From: Microbacterium yannicii
Lineage (GTDB): Bacteria > Actinomycetota > Actinomycetes > Actinomycetales > Microbacteriaceae
Length of the DNA: 64,000 nucleotides
Direction of reading: 5' to 3'
Assembly (NCBI RefSeq): GCF_024055635.1
Contig: NZ_JAMXMB010000036.1
Location: 62,001-126,000 of the forward strand
Under the pieces are notes generated by a model that worked only from the letters and a program-made list of their open reading frames with translations, did no database searches and was not told the DNA's origin. Positions 42,827 to 56,271 of this stretch are shown piece by piece (the stretch's first letter is position 1; each line of letters starts with the position of its first letter). The position numbers were made by a program, and so were the translations under genes.

Positions 42827-43857
42827 GCGCCGAACCGCGCGCGCAGGCGCGGCAGGATCTCCTCGCCGTACAGCCCCAGGAAGGCGCTCTGGTCGTGTCC
42901 GGGGTCGTGGAAGACCAGGTGCCGGAAGCCGAGCTCGATGTACCAGGCGATGCGCTCGACGTGCTCGTCGGGGTCGTCCGACACGATGAACCGCGATGCG
43001 GCGCGCTCGATCGGCAGCTGCTCGCCCAGGCGCTGCATCTCGATCGGGTCGTCGACGCCCATCTTCTCCTCGGGAGTCAGCGCGAGCGGCGCCCAGAATC
43101 GCGTCTTCTCCTGGGCGGCTTCGAGCGTCGCGTCGAGCGAGACCTTGACCTCGATGAGCGTGTCGATCCCGTCGGCGGGGCGGCCGGCCTTCTCAAGGCC
43201 CTCGTGCAGCGCCGGCAGCAGGGTGTCGGTGTAGAGCTCGCGCTTCTTGCCGGATGTCGTGATGAAGCCGTCGGCGATGCGGCCGGCGAGGCGGGTGGCG
43301 GCAGGCCCGGCGGCTCCGATGTAGATCGGCACCGGCTCGGGCAGCTTGTCGTAGATCGTGATGTTGCGCGCGTGGTAGTAGGTGCCGTCGAAGTTGACGC
43401 GGTCCACCGACCACAGTCGCCGGATGAGGCCGATGGCCTCCTTCAGCCGCTGGAACCGCTCGGGCGGGTCGGGCCATGCGATGCCCAGGTTCGCCTCGTT
43501 CAGCGCCTCGCCGGTGCCGACACCGAGGATCACGCGTCCCGGATACATCACGCCGAGCGTCGCGAAGTCCTGAGCGACGACGGTCGGGTTGTACCGGAAC
43601 GTCGGCGTCAGCACCGAGGTGCCGATCAGCACGCGCGAGGTCTTGGCGCCGAGCGCGCCGAGCCACGGGACGGATGCCGGGGCATGCCCGCCTTCGTGCA
43701 GCCAGGGCTGCAGGTGGTCCGAGATGAACACCGAGTCGAACCCGGCCTCCTCGGCCTGAACGGCATAGTCGAGCAGTTCGGCGGGGCCGAACTGCTCGGC
43801 GGACGCCTTGTATCCGAAGCGCAGCATCGGTCCCTGAGCCTGTCGAAGGGCGGTCAT
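42823..43857 (-). CDS. fgd: F420-dependent glucose-6-phosphate dehydrogenase
   Basis: 344 residues. ATG at 43857 with GAGAGGA six bases upstream. The sequence follows mycobacterial Fgd1 closely: GYKASAEQFGPAEL, ISDHLQPW (His/Trp at the active site), GGHAP, GTSVLTPTFRYNP, GVGTGEALNEANLG, TRFWAPLALTPEEK and RHLVFHDPGHDQSAF. It oxidizes glucose-6-phosphate and reduces F420, supplying F420H2. The first ten residues (MTALRQAQGP) come from a dispersed repeat; the ancestral start is probably the Met at residue 11 (43827). Overlaps cofC by four bases. Confidence 0.93.
   Translation of the reverse strand: MTALRQAQGPMLRFGYKASAEQFGPAELLDYAVQAEEAGFDSVFISDHLQPWLHEGGHAPASVPWLGALGAKTSRVLIGTSVLTPTFRYNPTVVAQDFATLGVMYPGRVILGVGTGEALNEANLGIAWPDPPERFQRLKEAIGLIRRLWSVDRVNFDGTYYHARNITIYDKLPEPVPIYIGAAGPAATRLAGRIADGFITTSGKKRELYTDTLLPALHEGLEKAGRPADGIDTLIEVKVSLDATLEAAQEKTRFWAPLALTPEEKMGVDDPIEMQRLGEQLPIERAASRFIVSDDPDEHVERIAWYIELGFRHLVFHDPGHDQSAFLGLYGEEILPRLRARFGA
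43828..43850. repeat. Dispersed repeat at the 5' end of fgd
   Basis: GGTCCCTGAGCCTGTCGAAG, the inverse of the CTTCGACAGGCTCAG core seen at 9330. It encodes LRQAQGP between two candidate start codons of fgd. Confidence 0.75.
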
Positions 43858-43867
43858 GCGATTCCTC

Positions 43868-45420
43868 TCAGCGGGTAAGGGGGGCGGGTTCGGGCAGGAA
43901 CTCCGAGCCGTCGGCGCGGGCGAGCCGCGCACGGAAGGCGTCGACGGTGCCCGGCCACAGCAGCGTGAGCCGGCCGGAGCGCTCGTCGACGTACCAGTTG
44001 CGGCATCCGCCGGTCATCCAGCGGGTGGATGCCGCGGCACGGGCGATCTCGTCGGTGTACGCCTGCTCGGCAGCGGGGTCCACTCGCAGCACGCGGCCGC
44101 CGCGGGCGTCGAGGACGCGCGCGACGTAGCCGGCCTGCTCCTCGATCATGAGCACGGACGAGGAGTGGCCGAGCGAGGCATTGGGGCCGTTGAGCACGAA
44201 GAGACCGGGGAACCCCGCGACGACCGTCGAGGCGTACGCCGTCATCCCACCGGACCAGTGCTGGGCGAGCGTCGTGCCCGCTTCGCCGGTGATGAGCTCG
44301 GCGTAGGGCTGACGAGTCGAGGCGAAGCCGGTCGCGAGAACGAGTGCGTCGGCCTCGTGGCGCGAGCCGTCCGCGGCGACGAGCGTCGACCCCTCCACGG
44401 AGGAGAGCGCGGTGGTCACCAGCGAGACCGCGTCGGACGCGACGGCAGGGTAGAAGTCGTCCGAGAGCAGCACCCGCTTGCAGCCGAACGCGTAGTCGGG
44501 CGTCAGCGCGGCGCGCAGCTCGGGATCGCGGACCTGGCGCTCCAGGTGCGCCCGGGCGACCGCCTCCGCCTCCGCCGCCGCGTCGGAATCTCCGGCGCGC
44601 GACGCGAAGCGCGCCTCGCCCTCGGCGTAGAGCTCGGCGCGCAGAGCCTCCAGCGAGGCGGGATCGGCGGTGAAACCGGCGCGGTCCGCGTCGGAGTATT
44701 CGCTGCCGTCGCGCGGCACGATCCAGGCCGGGGTGCGCTGGAACAGCGTGACGTGGGATGCCGTGCGTGCGAGTTCGGGCACGATCTGGACCGCGCTGGC
44801 ACCGGTGCCGACCACGGCGACGCGTGCGCCCGCGAGTTCGGCGGAGTGATCCCACCGTGCCGAGTGGAACATCGGCCCGGGGAACGTCTCGAGCCCGGCG
44901 ACGCGCGGGATGGTCGGCTCGGTGAGGCGCCCGCACGCGAGCACGAGCACGTCGGCGAGGAGGACGTCCTCGCCGGGGAGGCCGTCGGCGGAGCCGCCGT
45001 CGGCGGAGCCGGTGTGGCGCCCGTCGGCCCCTGGCGCGGCCGGCCACGACGACGCGCCGGACGCGCCGATGCCGATGCGCCAGACCTCGTGCTCGGCATC
45101 CCACTGGGCCCATCTCATCGGGGTGCGAAGGCGCAGCCGGTCGCCCAGGTCCTCGGCGTCGACGACGTGCTGGAGGTAGGCGTGGATCTCCGCGCCCTTC
45201 GCGTAGGTGCCCGACCACGACGGGTTCGGATAGGCCGCGAAGCCGTAGAGGTGCGACGGCACATCGCATGCGACGCCCGGGTACGTGTTGTCGCGCCAGG
45301 TTCCGCCGACGGATGCCGCGCGCTCGAGCACGACGAAATCCTCGCGGCCCGCTCGGCGCAGCGCCATCGCCATGCCGATCCCTGCGAATCCGGCGCCGAT
45401 GATCGCGACCTCGACGCGCG

Positions 45421-45424
<4 letters not shown>
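43868..45424 (-). CDS. Baeyer-Villiger-type flavin monooxygenase
   Basis: 518 residues; ATG at 45424 overlaps the fbiC stop (ATGA), and the upstream extension of the frame is noise. FAD site GAGFAGIGMA (10-19), LERAASVGGTWRDNTYPGVA, the BVMO fingerprint FPGPMFHSARWDHS, and the NADPH loop VVGTGASAVQI, followed by LFQRTPAWIVPR, are all present. Type I BVMO or related FMO, soluble. It is encoded inside the F420 operon although it uses FAD/NADPH, so a functional link (for example NADPH or ketone detoxification alongside Fgd) is suggested by position only. A GSADG repeat enlarges one loop. Confidence 0.9.
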
Positions 45425-48021
<2,597 letters not shown>

Positions 48022-48027
48022 CGATCC

Positions 48028-48033
48028 AGTCTC
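48028..48033 (-). promoter_or_regulatory. -10 box for leaderless F420 operon
   Basis: GAGACT on the minus strand, six bases before the GTG at 48021. Divergent from a CAGACT box serving the gene at 48125. Confidence 0.4.
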
Positions 48034-48112
48034 GCACCGAGCGGGGGCGCCGGGGTCGCGGATCGTTGCCCTCCCGTAAGCAAATGAGCCCGGTTCCCGG
48101 TGAAGCCGCTGG

Positions 48113-48118
48113 CAGACT
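48113..48118 (+). promoter_or_regulatory. -10 box for leaderless transcript of 48125 gene
   Basis: CAGACT ends six bases before the ATG at 48125. Confidence 0.4.
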
Positions 48119-48124
48119 AGTCGC

Positions 48125-48589
48125 ATGGTGACGCTGCTGCTCGACTCGACGCAGCTCGAAGTCGTGCTGTCGATGTCGGAGCGCGCCCTGTCGTTCCGCA
48201 AGAGCAACGTCGTCATCGAGCGGTCGACGATCACCCGCGTTCAGCTCACCGACGACGCGTGGACGTGGCTGCGCGGCATCCCGAACCCCGGCACCCACGT
48301 GCGCGGCATCATCGCGATGGGCACCTGGCGGTCGGCGGGCGGCGACGACTTCGCCCTGATCCGCCGTCACCGGCCGAGCGTCGTGATCGACCTCGAGGGG
48401 CACCCGGACTTCCAGCGGATCATCCTGACCACGCGCCACGGCCTTGCTCTCGTGCAGGCGCTGCGCGTCGAGCTGGCCGCGGAACCCGCCGACGTCGTCG
48501 AGATCGCCGCCGAGACCGGCACCATCCCGGTCGTGCCCGAGAAGAAGCCGCGCAAGCGCAAGACTCCGGCCCCCGCTCCCGCCGTCTGA
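48125..48589 (+). CDS. Small PH-like hypothetical protein
   Basis: 154 residues, cytoplasmic. The first ~120 residues read as a beta-barrel with one helix: VVLSMSERALSFRKSNVVIERSTI-type strands, IIAMGTWRSAGGDDFALI and PSVVIDLEGHPDFQRIILTT, then a helix LALVQALRVELA, which is the bacterial PH-domain pattern. The tail is basic and Pro-rich (EKKPRKRKTPAPAPA). Widespread in Microbacteriaceae as a hypothetical protein next to various genes. Role unknown; perhaps membrane or protein binding. Confidence 0.72.
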   Translation: MVTLLLDSTQLEVVLSMSERALSFRKSNVVIERSTITRVQLTDDAWTWLRGIPNPGTHVRGIIAMGTWRSAGGDDFALIRRHRPSVVIDLEGHPDFQRIILTTRHGLALVQALRVELAAEPADVVEIAAETGTIPVVPEKKPRKRKTPAPAPAV

Positions 48590-48634
48590 GCAGCCAGCGG
48601 GACGCGGAGTCGGTCGAGGCTCGGCGAAACGTCC

Positions 48635-49449
48635 TCAGCTGACGTCGCGTCGCCAGCTCACCAGGTGGCCGAGCACCACGAAGACGACGGCGTAGCCGAG
48701 CAGGACCAGGCCGCCTGCCCACCACTCGAGCGGTTCGGCCGACCCCTGCGGCATGCTCGCTGACAGCACGCTGGCTCCGACGAGGGTGTCGCTCGCGGCG
48801 CCCGGGAGGAAGCGCGTGTAGTTCGAGAGGCCTTCGACGAAGGCCGCGGCCGTGCGGCCGATCGGCTCGACGAACTGTGTGAAGACCAGCACGCCGACGA
48901 TGGCGCCGACCTGGTTGCGCACCAGCGCGCCGACCCCGACGCCGATGAGCGTCCAGAGGACGTAGGCCAGCAGCATCCGTCCCAGCATCGCCCAGGTGTC
49001 CGCCGAGGTGAACTCGGTGCTGAGGCCGAAGCCCGCGAGGAACGCCGCCGAGGTGCCGACGGCGGCGACGGTGCCGATCACGCCGAGCACCACGCCGATG
49101 AGCACGCCGACGGCGAGCTTCGCCGCGAGCACCCGGCCGCGCCGCGGCGTCGCCAGGAACGTGGGAGTCAGTGTCTTGTGCCGGAACTCCGCGGTCACCA
49201 TGAGCGTGCCCACCAGGAGGGGGAAGACGTACCCGACCGCGGTGCCCGTGCTGTACAGCGTCGCCGCGAGTCCGTCCTCGGGCAGGGGCGGCGCGTCACC
49301 GGGCAAGGAGCCTGTCGCCGCCGCGGCGAAGACGAAGCCGAGGGCCGCTGCGGTGAAGGCGACGTAGACGAAGAGGACGATGGCGAGGATCCACCAGATG
49401 CTCGTCGAGAACAGCTTCGTGGTCTCGGAGCGTGTCGCCGCGGTCAGGC

Positions 49450-49453
<4 letters not shown>
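48635..49453 (-). CDS. ABC-2 family permease
   Basis: 272 residues, six membrane helices (for example IWWILAIVLFVYVAFTAAALG, AVGYVFPLLVGTLMVTAEFRH and VLFTQFVEPIGRTAAAF). TAEFRHKTLTPTFLATPRRG is the conserved ABC-2 cytoplasmic segment. Start at 49453 overlaps the ATPase stop (ATGA), so the pair is coupled. Exports an unknown substrate. It belongs to the ABC-2_membrane_3-like group common in Gram-positive bacteria. Confidence 0.88.
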
Positions 49454-51480
<2,027 letters not shown>

Positions 51481-51618
51481 GCCGAACCCTTCCCGTGGAC
51501 GTGAGCGAGACACCCCGGGGGGCATAGGTCGGGGCCGCGTCATTGCGGATTCCTTGCGGAACCGAGTCCCATCCTGGCGGAAATCCGGCGTCAGCGTGGG
51601 AGAACTTCGCCCGGCCGG

Positions 51619-51624
51619 TAACGT
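51619..51624 (+). promoter_or_regulatory. -10 box for leaderless hydratase/hydrolase transcript
   Basis: TAACGT ends seven bases before the GTG at 51632. The divergent 151-base region also has two TTGCGGA direct repeats near 51544-51562. Confidence 0.45.
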
Positions 51625-51631
51625 TGCGCTC

Positions 51632-52705
51632 GTGACCGACCTCGCCGACGCCGCTGCCGAGCCCACCGTCCTCGTGAGCACCAGCGGAGGGCTCGGCCGG
51701 CTCACGCTGAACCGTCCCCGTGCGATCAACGCGCTCGATCTCGACATGGTCCGGCAGCTGCAGGCGACCCTCGACGGCTGGGAGCACGACACCGAGGTCG
51801 ACGTCGTGCTGCTCGACGGGGCGGGCGAGCGGGGGCTCTGCGCCGGGGGCGACGTGCGCGGCCTCGCCGAGCAGGTCACGAGCGGCCGCGCCGAAGACGC
51901 CGGTGTCTTCTTCCGCGAGGAGTACGCGATCAACGCCCGCATCGCCGAGTACCCCAAGCCCTTCGTCGCCTTCGCCGACGGCATCACGATGGGTGGCGGC
52001 ATCGGCGTCGCGGGGCACGCGGCGATCCGCATCGTCACCGACCGGTCGCAACTGGCGATGCCCGAGACGCGCATCGGCTTCACGCCCGACGTCGGCGGTA
52101 CCTGGCTGCTCGCACACGCGCCGGGACGCCTGGGCGAGTACCTCGGCCTGACCGGGGCGGTGATGGATGCCTCGGACGCGATCTACGCCGGATTCGCCGA
52201 CCATTACGTGCCCCACGAGAATCTCGACGCGGTCCGCGACGCGCTCGAGACCCGCGCCGACCCCTCCTCTCCGACCGAGCTGGTGCTCCTGTTCGACGAG
52301 ACGCCCGCTCGGTCGAAGCTCGAGGCGGCACGGACGTGGATCGATGACGCCTTCGCCGCCGACACCGTTCCCGAGATCGTCGAGCGGCTGCGGGGGCGCG
52401 CCGAGCCCGAGGCATCCGCCACCGCCGATCTGCTCGGCGAGCTCTCACCCACCGGGCTCGCGGTGACCCTCGCCGCCATCCGCCGGGCGCGCGAGCTGCC
52501 GAGCCTGCGCGACGCGCTCGATCAGGAGTACGGGCTCGTGATGTGGTTCGCCACGACGCAGCCCGATCTCGCCGAGGGGATCCGGGCGCAGGTCATCGAC
52601 AAGGACCGGTCGCCCCGCTGGCAGCCCGCCACGCTCGCCGACCTGCCGCCCGACGTCGGTGAGACCGCCCTCGCCCACCGCCCCGGCATCCCGCTCTGGG
52701 GCTGA
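51632..52705 (+). CDS. 3-Hydroxyisobutyryl-CoA hydrolase-like enoyl-CoA hydratase family protein
   Basis: 357 residues from a leaderless-type GTG, the length of HIBCH rather than of simple crotonases (about 260). Crotonase fold: LTLNRPRAINALDLDMV, oxyanion-hole motif GLCAGGDVRGLAEQ, EEYAINARIAEYPKPFVAFADG, GGGIGVAGHA, and the HIBCH segment MPETRIGFTPDVGGTWLLA. The long C-terminal part (SPTGLAVTLAAIRRARELPSL, LDQEYGLVMWF) is also HIBCH-like. Valine catabolism step (3-hydroxyisobutyryl-CoA to 3-hydroxyisobutyrate) is the likely reaction; no other valine genes adjoin. Confidence 0.9.
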   Translation: MTDLADAAAEPTVLVSTSGGLGRLTLNRPRAINALDLDMVRQLQATLDGWEHDTEVDVVLLDGAGERGLCAGGDVRGLAEQVTSGRAEDAGVFFREEYAINARIAEYPKPFVAFADGITMGGGIGVAGHAAIRIVTDRSQLAMPETRIGFTPDVGGTWLLAHAPGRLGEYLGLTGAVMDASDAIYAGFADHYVPHENLDAVRDALETRADPSSPTELVLLFDETPARSKLEAARTWIDDAFAADTVPEIVERLRGRAEPEASATADLLGELSPTGLAVTLAAIRRARELPSLRDALDQEYGLVMWFATTQPDLAEGIRAQVIDKDRSPRWQPATLADLPPDVGETALAHRPGIPLWG

Positions 52706-52729
52706 ATCCCCACTGCACGAGGAGGGATC

Positions 52730-53572
52730 ATGAGCAACCGGCGCCGCGCCTACTCGATCGGGGTCGCGATCGACTGGTTCTTCTTCGTGTTCGCAGGGGC
52801 GGCCGCGCTGTGGCTGGCCTACCTCAGCTTCACCGAGACCTTCCACGTCGGATGGTGGGGCATCCCCTTCTTCCTGGCCTTCTGGCTGCTGCTCGCCTAC
52901 CTCGTGCTGCCGCGCCTGCACCGCATCCTCACCACCGTCTACGTGCCCGAGTACTTCATCGGACGTACCCGGACGAGCGACGGACTCCTCGGCGATCCGG
53001 TCAACCTGGCGTTCCAAGGCAGCGGCGAGCAGATCCGCGCCGCGCTCGAGGCCGCGGGGTGGACCCGCGCCCAACCCGTCACGCTCGGGTCCTCGTGGCA
53101 CATCGTCGCGTCGACGCTGTCGCGGCGCAGCTACGACGAGGCGCCGGTGAGCCCGCTCTTCCTCTTCGGCCGGCAGCAGGACTTCGCGTACCAGCAGGAG
53201 GTCGACGGCAACCCGGCCCAGCGTCACCACGTGCGGTTCTGGCGCTGCCCCGACGAGTGGCTGCTGCCCGGCGGCCGCCGCGTCGAGTGGCTCGCGGCGG
53301 GCACCTTCGACACGAGTGTCGGCCTGTCGCTGTTCACGCTGCAGGTGACGCACAAGATCGACGCCGACACCGATGTCGAGCGTGACCACATCGTCGGGAC
53401 GGTGACGGATGCCGATCCCCGCGTCGTGGTCGACGTCATCGCCGACTTCGCCACCGGGTACCACGCCCGCAACGGCGGCGGCGACAGCATCCGCACCGAC
53501 GGCGACCTGCCGATCGTCGACGTGCGGGCGGTCGCGCCCCGCGTCGGCGCGTCCGGGGAGGTGACGGCGTGA
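52730..53572 (+). CDS. LssY C-terminal-domain membrane protein
   Basis: 280 residues with AGGAGGG before the ATG. Two membrane helices at the N-terminus (about 10-32 and 42-62: WWGIPFFLAFWLLLAYLVLP), then an LssY-C-type domain: GDPVNLAFQGSGEQIRAALEAAGW, SSWHIVASTLSRRSYDEAPVSPLFLFGR, QKKNP-like segment QEVDGNPAQRHHVRFW, and FDTSVGLSLFTLQVTHKID. LssY-C domains are found fused to PAP2 phosphatases; here the domain is alone. Overlaps the next gene by four bases (GTGA). Function unknown. Confidence 0.82.
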   Translation: MSNRRRAYSIGVAIDWFFFVFAGAAALWLAYLSFTETFHVGWWGIPFFLAFWLLLAYLVLPRLHRILTTVYVPEYFIGRTRTSDGLLGDPVNLAFQGSGEQIRAALEAAGWTRAQPVTLGSSWHIVASTLSRRSYDEAPVSPLFLFGRQQDFAYQQEVDGNPAQRHHVRFWRCPDEWLLPGGRRVEWLAAGTFDTSVGLSLFTLQVTHKIDADTDVERDHIVGTVTDADPRVVVDVIADFATGYHARNGGGDSIRTDGDLPIVDVRAVAPRVGASGEVTA

Positions 53573-54120
53573 GCGCAGAGACGCCCGCCCCGCAGAAGCG
53601 TGCCGCGTACGAGCCGGCCGCGCGACTGCTGAAGCCGCCGCGGTACGACCCGCACATGAAGCGGCCGATCTCGACGATCGCCGGCGCCGCCCTGATCCTG
53701 CTGCGCGTCCTCGCCGGTGTCGCCGTGCTCGTCGGCATCGCGGCGGGGTGGAATGACATCCTCGCGGACCCCGACTCCGTGCTCGAGGGCTTCGACCCGA
53801 GTCCCGAGGGGACGCAGGCGGCGCTGTGGCTGGTGCTCGGCACGGGCGCGGTGGTGCTGCTGCTCGACCTCGCGCTGGCGTTCCTCGTATACCGGGGGAT
53901 CAACTGGGCGCGCGTGGTCGTGATGCTCATCTCGGTGCTCTCGATCAGCACGTCCTTCACCGCATGGTGGGCGCAGGGACAGGAGATCGAGATCGACGGC
54001 ACATACGTGTCGCTGAGTCTCGACATCCTGGTCCTCCTCGCCCTGTCCAGCCGCAGCGCCGCCGCCTATGCGCGACGCAACGAGCGGCGCGACGAGCCCG
54101 ACGGTCCGGCGGTGACGTAG
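53569..54120 (+). CDS. Hypothetical three- to four-helix membrane protein
   Basis: 183 residues, GTG start overlapping the LssY-C gene. A 35-residue polar N-terminus rich in Ala, Pro and Lys, then hydrophobic segments at about 38-60, 85-105, 112-130 and 150-165 (ALILLRVLAGVAVLVGIAAGW; LWLVLGTGAVVLLLDLALAF). No family recognised. Cotranscribed with the LssY-C protein and possibly its partner. The stop codon TAG is also the first half of a TAGCCT box for the J-domain gene. Confidence 0.75.
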   Translation: MSAETPAPQKRAAYEPAARLLKPPRYDPHMKRPISTIAGAALILLRVLAGVAVLVGIAAGWNDILADPDSVLEGFDPSPEGTQAALWLVLGTGAVVLLLDLALAFLVYRGINWARVVVMLISVLSISTSFTAWWAQGQEIEIDGTYVSLSLDILVLLALSSRSAAAYARRNERRDEPDGPAVT

Positions 54121-54123
54121 CCT
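54118..54123 (+). promoter_or_regulatory. -10-like box ahead of the J-domain gene
   Basis: TAGCCT overlapping the previous stop codon. It lies eight bases before a GTG at 54132 and 56 before the GTG at 54180 that has a ribosome site. Confidence 0.35.
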
Positions 54124-54179
54124 GATCTGCGGTGTTCCGCACGGCCGGTCCGGGCGGCAGAGGCTCCCGGGGAGGGTGC

Positions 54180-55106
54180 GTGTTCGACAGTCCGCTCTCG
54201 GCGTCGGCGTACGAGGTGCTCGCGGTCGACCCCGCCGTCGACGAGGAGACCCTGCGCAAGGCCTACCGCCTGCGCCTGCGGCAGACCCACCCCGACACCG
54301 GCGGCGACGCCGCGGTGTTCATCCAGGTGCAGCGCGCCTGGGAACTCGTCGGCAGCCCCGACGCCCGGGCCGCCTACGATCGGGGCCACGGCTTCGGCGA
54401 GGCGGCGGCACCGGAATGGTCGGGGTGGCGGCCGCCGTCGGCCCGCACCGACACCCGCCCCCGCGCGCGCTCGTACGGTCACCCCGGCGGCTGGCGCCGC
54501 GAGCGCTATCTGACCCTGATGCGCGAGTGGGCCGGCCGTGGCGTCACCCTCGATGACCCGTACGACCCGGCGCTCGTGCGCTCTGCTCCCGTGGGACTGC
54601 GGCGCCTGCTCGCGGACGCGCTCGCCGAGGAGGCGACGGCCCGCATCGTGGCCGACCTCGGCATGGGGTACACGGTGTGGCACGACGTCGCGGCATCGGG
54701 ACGGGATGCCGACCCCGACGCCAAGATCGACCACATCGTGCTCGGTCCGAGCGGCCTGTACGGCCTGCTGTCGGAGGACTTCGGCGGTCCGGCGCGGCTG
54801 CGCCGCGGCGAGTTCGTGGGCGACGGAGTACCCGGCGCGCCGCTCGCGGAGCTGCTCGCGCGCATGCGCGTCATCGCGCGCGCGGCCGGCGTCCGCTTCA
54901 GCGGCGCGATCGTCGTGCTCCCCGACGAGGACGTCGTCGACCCCATCCAGGAGCTCGGACGCGTACGCGGCGTGCGGGTCGCGGTGACCTCGCGCAGCGC
55001 CCTGGCCACCGTGCTGCGCCGCGGCATCACCGGCGCGCGCGACATCGGCGGCAACGAGGTCTTCGACATCCGCACCCGGCTCCAGCAGACCGTCCGCTTC
55101 GCGTAG
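54180..55106 (+). CDS. J-domain protein fused to a degenerate NERD-like domain
   Basis: 308 residues from the GTG at 54180 (GGAGG four bases upstream); a GTG at 54132 would add 16 residues. Residues about 5-65 form a J domain with the essential HPD (RLRQTHPDTGGDAAVFIQVQ) and AYEVLAVDP. After an Arg-rich middle, residues about 170-300 have a NERD-like layout (DAKIDHIVLGPSGLYGLL, then VRFSGAIVVLPDED and RVAVTSRSALATVLRRGI). The catalytic E-x-K of NERD is replaced by SEDFGG. It may recruit DnaK to a membrane or DNA target; this is inference. Confidence 0.8.
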   Translation: MFDSPLSASAYEVLAVDPAVDEETLRKAYRLRLRQTHPDTGGDAAVFIQVQRAWELVGSPDARAAYDRGHGFGEAAAPEWSGWRPPSARTDTRPRARSYGHPGGWRRERYLTLMREWAGRGVTLDDPYDPALVRSAPVGLRRLLADALAEEATARIVADLGMGYTVWHDVAASGRDADPDAKIDHIVLGPSGLYGLLSEDFGGPARLRRGEFVGDGVPGAPLAELLARMRVIARAAGVRFSGAIVVLPDEDVVDPIQELGRVRGVRVAVTSRSALATVLRRGITGARDIGGNEVFDIRTRLQQTVRFA

Positions 55107-55220
55107 GTCCTGCGCCGGCTCCCGTCGGATGCCGGCGACCGCGGCACGCGCGAGGACCGGCGCGGCGCGCTGTCGGCGCTCGTCGTTCACGCACGGTCGG
55201 CGGGCGATGCGGAAATCCCA

Positions 55221-55233
55221 GACATCGGATGTC
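55221..55233. promoter_or_regulatory. Candidate operator palindrome upstream of sugar locus 2
   Basis: GACATCGGATGTC, perfect 13-base palindrome, 64 bases before the first permease gene. Nearby AT-rich ATTACGTCGTAAAGTAAT (55264-55281) may be a second operator or the promoter core. The rest of the 190-base gap shows nothing clear. Confidence 0.5.
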
Positions 55234-55296
55234 CAGTAGCGGAATCGCGATCGAGGACATAACATTACGTCGTAAAGTAATCCCTGGAGGATCCGG

Positions 55297-56271
55297 ATGA
55301 CGCTCGACGTTGAGCACGCAAGACCCGCCGCGGCGGTGATTCCGCCGTCACGAAGGCTCACCACCCGCGCACGGTTCTCCCGGAGCGTGCGGCGGTACTG
55401 GCAGCTCTACCTGCTCCTGCTGCTGCCCATCGTGTGGTTCATCGTGTTCCGCTACGTGCCGATGGCGAACGCCATCATCGCGTTCAAGAACTACAACCCG
55501 ATCGACGGCGTGTGGGGGAGCCCCTGGGTCGGCTTCGACAACTTCGAGCGGCTCTTCCGCAACCCCGTGTTCCCTCGGCTGGTCGCCAACACGTTCATCC
55601 TCGCCGCGTACACGCTCATCGCCAGCCTGCCGCTGCCGATCATCCTGGCGCTGGCGCTCAACGAGGTGCGGCTGCGCTTCTTCAAGCGCACGGTGCAGCT
55701 CATGACGTACGCCCCCTACTTCATCTCGACGGTCGTGATCGTGTCGATGACGATCCTGCTGCTGTCACCTCGCGTCGGCCTGCTGGGGCGCACGTTCAGC
55801 TTCTTCGGCGCCGGTCAGGTGGATCTGCTGGCCGACGCCGACTTCTTCCGCCACATCTACGTGGCGACCGACCTGTGGACGACGACGGGGTACTCCGCGG
55901 TGATCTACCTCGCGGCGCTCGCGTCCGTCGACGTCTCGCTGTACGAAGCGGCGAAGATCGACGGCGCCTCGCGTCTGCAGAAGATCCGGCACGTCGATCT
56001 GCCGGCGCTCATGCCGACGGCGACGATCATCCTCATCCTGGGCGTCGGCAACATCATGGCCATCGGGTTCGAGAAGGCGTTCCTGCTGCAGAACGCGCTC
56101 AACCTCTCCACGTCGGAGATCATCCCGACGTACGTCTACAAGACGGGCATCCTCAACGCGAACTTCAGCCTCGGAGCGACGATCGGCCTCTTCAACGCCG
56201 TGATCAGCCTGGTGCTGCTGCTGGTCGTCAACGCGGTGTCCAAGCGGGTCACGGGAAGCGGGCTGTGGTGA
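55297..56271 (+). CDS. Lpl/YtcP-type sugar ABC permease 1 (locus 2)
   Basis: 324 residues, GGAGG six bases before the ATG. Six membrane helices; IVFRYVPMANAIIAFKNYNP, ISTVVIVSMTILLLSPRVGL, EAA loop YEAAKIDGASRLQKIRHVDL, and IGFEKAFLLQNALNLSTSEI. Same group as the permease at 37.0 kb but clearly diverged, so the two loci take up different sugars. Ends GSGLW with the next GTG overlapping its stop. Confidence 0.93.
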   Translation: MTLDVEHARPAAAVIPPSRRLTTRARFSRSVRRYWQLYLLLLLPIVWFIVFRYVPMANAIIAFKNYNPIDGVWGSPWVGFDNFERLFRNPVFPRLVANTFILAAYTLIASLPLPIILALALNEVRLRFFKRTVQLMTYAPYFISTVVIVSMTILLLSPRVGLLGRTFSFFGAGQVDLLADADFFRHIYVATDLWTTTGYSAVIYLAALASVDVSLYEAAKIDGASRLQKIRHVDLPALMPTATIILILGVGNIMAIGFEKAFLLQNALNLSTSEIIPTYVYKTGILNANFSLGATIGLFNAVISLVLLLVVNAVSKRVTGSGLW

